From an uncultured Leucothrix sp. (GTDB taxonomy: Bacteria > Pseudomonadota > Gammaproteobacteria > Thiotrichales > Thiotrichaceae), in contig CALKXC010000372.1 of NCBI GenBank assembly GCA_938004025.1, positions 1-7,630 on the forward strand: 7,630 bases of DNA, in the 5' to 3' direction. A program made the position numbers and the translations under genes. Numbering within the stretch: position 1 is the first letter of the stretch; every line of letters begins with the position of its first letter. This document shows positions 6,052 through 7,630 of the stretch, in pieces. Below the pieces are notes generated by a model, which made no database searches, was not told the origin of the DNA, and saw only the letters and a program-made list of their open reading frames with translations.

Positions 6052-6074
6052 AGTCTTAGAAAAAACTTAAGACT
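6052..6074 (-). repeat. Inverted repeat spanning the prs stop codon
   Basis: AGTCTTA (6052-6058) and TAAGACT (6068-6074) form a 7-bp stem with a 9-nt loop that includes the prs TAA. The minus-strand flank is AATTTAAGTTTTTGG, so at best this is a weak terminator. The 10-mer AAAAACTTAA occurs here at 6061-6070 and again at 6039-6048. Confidence 0.3.
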
Positions 6075-7026
6075 CACAGAACAAGTCGCTAACTGACTGA
6101 TCCTGATTAATATGCAGCATCGTATCGGCTAACACTTGAGCAACCGAAAGCTGACGAATCTTACTGCACTGCTGCGCCTTTATTGAAAGTGGAATTGAGT
6201 TAGTCACAACGACCTCGTCCAACTCTGATCCACTAATATTATCAACCGCAGGCCCAGAAAAAACAGCGTGGGTTGCATAAGCGACAACTTTTACAGCGCC
6301 TTCTTGCTTTAATGCTTCTGCCGCATGGCAAAGTGTGCCCGCAGTATCAACCAAATCATCGATAAGCACACAAGTTTTACCTCGAACGTCACCGATAATA
6401 TTCATAACCGCTGAAACATTAGGCTCTGGGCGTCGCTTATCAATAATGGCTAGGTCAACATCACCTATAGATTTTGATAAAGCTCGTGCTCGAACAACGC
6501 CACCGACATCAGGAGAAACAACCATAAGGTTTTCATATTCTTTACTGAGAATATCCTGACGCATAACCCCTGAAGCGTATACGTTATCAACAGGTAGATC
6601 AAAAAAGCCCTGAATCTGGTCAGAGTGCAAATCTATTGTGAGCACTCGATCAACGTGGCTGGTTGACAACATATCGGCAACAAGCTTCGCTGAAATGGGA
6701 ACACGCCTTGACCTTACTCTGCGATCCTGCCTTGCATAACCGTAGTAAGGAATTACAGCCGTTATACGCCCTGCTGATGCACGATAAAGCGCGTCAACTA
6801 CAATGAGCAACTCCATGAGATTATCATTGGTAGGGGCACAAGTTGGCTGGATGAGAAAGACGTCCTGACCTCGGACATTTTCGAGAATTTCGGCATGCAC
6901 TTCGCCATCGCTAAAACGGCTAAGCTGCATCCGGCCTAGAGGCAAACCAACACATTCAGAAACTTCTTGTGCCAGCTGAGGATTCGCATTACCTGCGAAA
7001 ATCATCATCCTATCTATCTCGGACAT
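6067..7026 (-). CDS. prs: Ribose-phosphate pyrophosphokinase (PRPP synthase)
   Basis: Prs transfers pyrophosphate from ATP to ribose 5-phosphate to make PRPP for purine, pyrimidine, NAD, His and Trp synthesis. It is cytoplasmic and usually hexameric. From the ATG at 7026 the protein is 319 aa (E. coli 315). Visible motifs are FSDGE (38-42), NVRGQDVF (50-57), the loop [10 protein letters not shown] (94-103), metal-binding [18 protein letters not shown] (131-148), the catalytic flexible loop DKRRPEPN (196-203) and the PRPP-binding motif [12 protein letters not shown] (220-231). The same frame can be extended to a TTG at 7050, but that start would sit at a hairpin and has no Shine-Dalgarno. The ATG at 7026 has AAGGA (7041-7037) and gives an N-terminus ([16 protein letters not shown]) like that of Pseudomonas Prs. 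It follows tRNA-Gln and ispE, a conserved arrangement. Confidence 0.96.
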   Translation of the reverse strand: MSEIDRMMIFAGNANPQLAQEVSECVGLPLGRMQLSRFSDGEVHAEILENVRGQDVFLIQPTCAPTNDNLMELLIVVDALYRASAGRITAVIPYYGYARQDRRVRSRRVPISAKLVADMLSTSHVDRVLTIDLHSDQIQGFFDLPVDNVYASGVMRQDILSKEYENLMVVSPDVGGVVRARALSKSIGDVDLAIIDKRRPEPNVSAVMNIIGDVRGKTCVLIDDLVDTAGTLCHAAEALKQEGAVKVVAYATHAVFSGPAVDNISGSELDEVVVTNSIPLSIKAQQCSKIRQLSVAQVLADTMLHINQDQSVSDLFCES

Positions 7027-7048
7027 GATTAGTATCTTCCTTAATGAC

Positions 7049-7073
7049 AAAAGTCTGCTTAAAGCAGACTTTT
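7049..7073 (-). terminator. Hairpin between tRNA-Gln and prs, probable tRNA terminator or partial terminator
   Basis: The arms AAAAGTCTGC (7049-7058) and GCAGACTTTT (7064-7073) form a perfect 10-bp stem around TTAAA. On the minus strand the stem ends in TTTT followed by GTCATT, so the U-tract is short. It starts 13 nt beyond the tRNA-Gln CCA and ends 22 nt before the prs ATG. It probably defines the tRNA 3' trailer. Incomplete termination could allow transcription to continue into prs, since I see no clear prs promoter between them. Confidence 0.65.
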
Positions 7074-7086
7074 AATCGGAATTATA

Positions 7087-7161
7087 TGGCTGGGTCGGTA
7101 GGGTTCGAACCTACGAATGCCGAGATCAAAACCCGGTGCCTTACCACTTGGCGACGACCCA
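7087..7161 (-). tRNA. tRNA-Gln (TTG anticodon)
   Basis: The 75-nt gene has CCA encoded at 7089-7087. It folds as acceptor TGGGTCG/CGACCCA, D-stem GCC/GGC, anticodon stem CCGGG/CTCGG with loop TTTTGAT (anticodon TTG at 7129-7127) and T-arm GTAGG-TTCGAAC-CCTAC. G73 and the weak U1-A72 pair are known GlnRS identity features. It lies 14 nt after the ispE stop. I see no strong promoter in that gap, so it may be transcribed with ispE or from a promoter inside the end of ispE. Confidence 0.96.
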
Positions 7162-7175
7162 TCAAATACTACAAA

Positions 7176-7630
7176 CTAAACAACAGAAATCTTATCTAAA
7201 ACTGTTAACATAGGCGATTTACTAACCGACTCTGCAACTAAGGCTTTCCATTGCTTTGGCACCTGATTTAATACCTTATTTGCATCTTCTTGTGAGTCAA
7301 AGCTGGAAAATATACAACTCCCAGTTCCGGTCATCTTTGGCTTGGCGAACTTACCTAACCAGTGAAGTGCAGCATCAACTTCAGGGTACTGCTTTCTTGC
7401 CACTTCCTCAAAAACATTTGAGGTGTCCGTGTCAGGAAAGTCGCGTATTTTAAGTATGGCCTTGTCTCTTGTCAACTGCTCTGACGAAAAAAGTTTCGCT
7501 GTAGAAATATGCACTCTAGGATGGATAAGCAAATACCATTTTACAGGTAAATCGATTTCAGTGAGACGGTCACCAATTCCCTCAGCCCATGCATTTTTAC
7601 CGTTAACAAATACCGGTACATCAGCGCCCA
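7176..7630 (-). CDS. ispE: 4-diphosphocytidyl-2-C-methyl-D-erythritol kinase, C-terminal part
   Basis: IspE is a GHMP-family kinase that phosphorylates CDP-methylerythritol with ATP in the MEP isoprenoid pathway. The frame stays open to the window edge, so about 150 C-terminal residues are visible and the N-terminal half lies outside. The first complete residues, GADVPVFVNG, contain the catalytic Asp (E. coli Asp141). They are followed by AWAEGIGDRLT, KWYLLIHPRVHIST (a typical IspE block) and the third GHMP motif MTGTGSCIF. An in-frame TTG at 7532 falls inside the KWYLLIHP block and is not the start. The TAA at 7178-7176 is 14 nt from tRNA-Gln. In related genomes lolB commonly lies upstream, but it is not visible here. 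Confidence 0.95.
   Translation of the reverse strand, partial: GADVPVFVNGKNAWAEGIGDRLTEIDLPVKWYLLIHPRVHISTAKLFSSEQLTRDKAILKIRDFPDTDTSNVFEEVARKQYPEVDAALHWLGKFAKPKMTGTGSCIFSSFDSQEDANKVLNQVPKQWKALVAESVSKSPMLTVLDKISVV

Noticed and set aside
6335..6559. Plus-strand 74-codon frame opposite prs
   Set aside because: It is antisense to the PRPP-binding region of prs and low in complexity.
7027..7050. Extended prs start at the TTG at 7050
   Set aside because: The added residues (MSLRKILI) are absent from Prs homologues, the TTG lacks a Shine-Dalgarno and abuts a hairpin. The ATG at 7026 has AAGGA.
7162..7208. Promoter for tRNA-Gln at the end of ispE
   Set aside because: TAGTAT (7171-7166) is too close to the mature 5' end, and TTAACA (7208-7203) lacks a convincing -10 at 16-18 nt.
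7256..7453. Plus-strand 65-codon frame opposite ispE
   Set aside because: It is antisense to the GHMP C-terminal domain, with no family resemblance.

Overview
This window looks like a chromosomal housekeeping segment from a gammaproteobacterium of moderate to low GC. The evidence is close resemblance of IlvI, IlvH, YchF, Pth, L25, Prs and IspE to E. coli and Pseudomonas proteins, and the gene order ispE - tRNA-Gln - prs - rplY - pth - ychF, familiar from Pseudomonas-type genomes. I cannot name the genus. I see no insertion sequence, phage gene, CRISPR array or toxin-antitoxin pair.

Right part, minus strand (about 7630 down to 3486). The 3' half of ispE (isoprenoid synthesis) is followed 14 nt later by tRNA-Gln(TTG), a terminator-like hairpin, then prs (PRPP synthase), rplY (5S rRNA-binding protein L25), pth (peptidyl-tRNA hydrolase) and ychF (ribosome-associated P-loop ATPase). 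The rplY, pth and ychF genes are separated by only 20-22 nt and probably form a translation-related transcription unit. Elongator tRNA-Met(CAT) follows ychF with its own near-consensus sigma70 promoter and a strong intrinsic terminator. The prs-rplY gap holds two hairpins that may be the L25 leader.

Middle, minus strand (about 3482 down to 1129). The ilvI-ilvH operon encodes the catalytic and regulatory subunits of acetolactate synthase, the first common step of branched-chain amino acid synthesis. The genes are coupled by an ATGA overlap. The leader contains a 21-bp dyad, a hairpin and an 11-codon reading frame, but no visible attenuator terminator. No ilvC follows.

Left part, plus strand (1-1132). 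Two unnamed genes point toward the ilv operon. The first is a membrane-anchored protein whose start is probably cut off by the window edge. The second is a 167-aa protein with a HESCH zinc-metallopeptidase motif and a plausible third ligand; it is the least explained gene here. Its stop codon overlaps that of ilvH tail to tail within TTAA.

I found no convincing new multi-gene system. The observations most worth a second look are the putative metallopeptidase, a terminator-like hairpin formed by the catalytic-His codons of pth, the ilvI operator-like dyad and the rplY leader.
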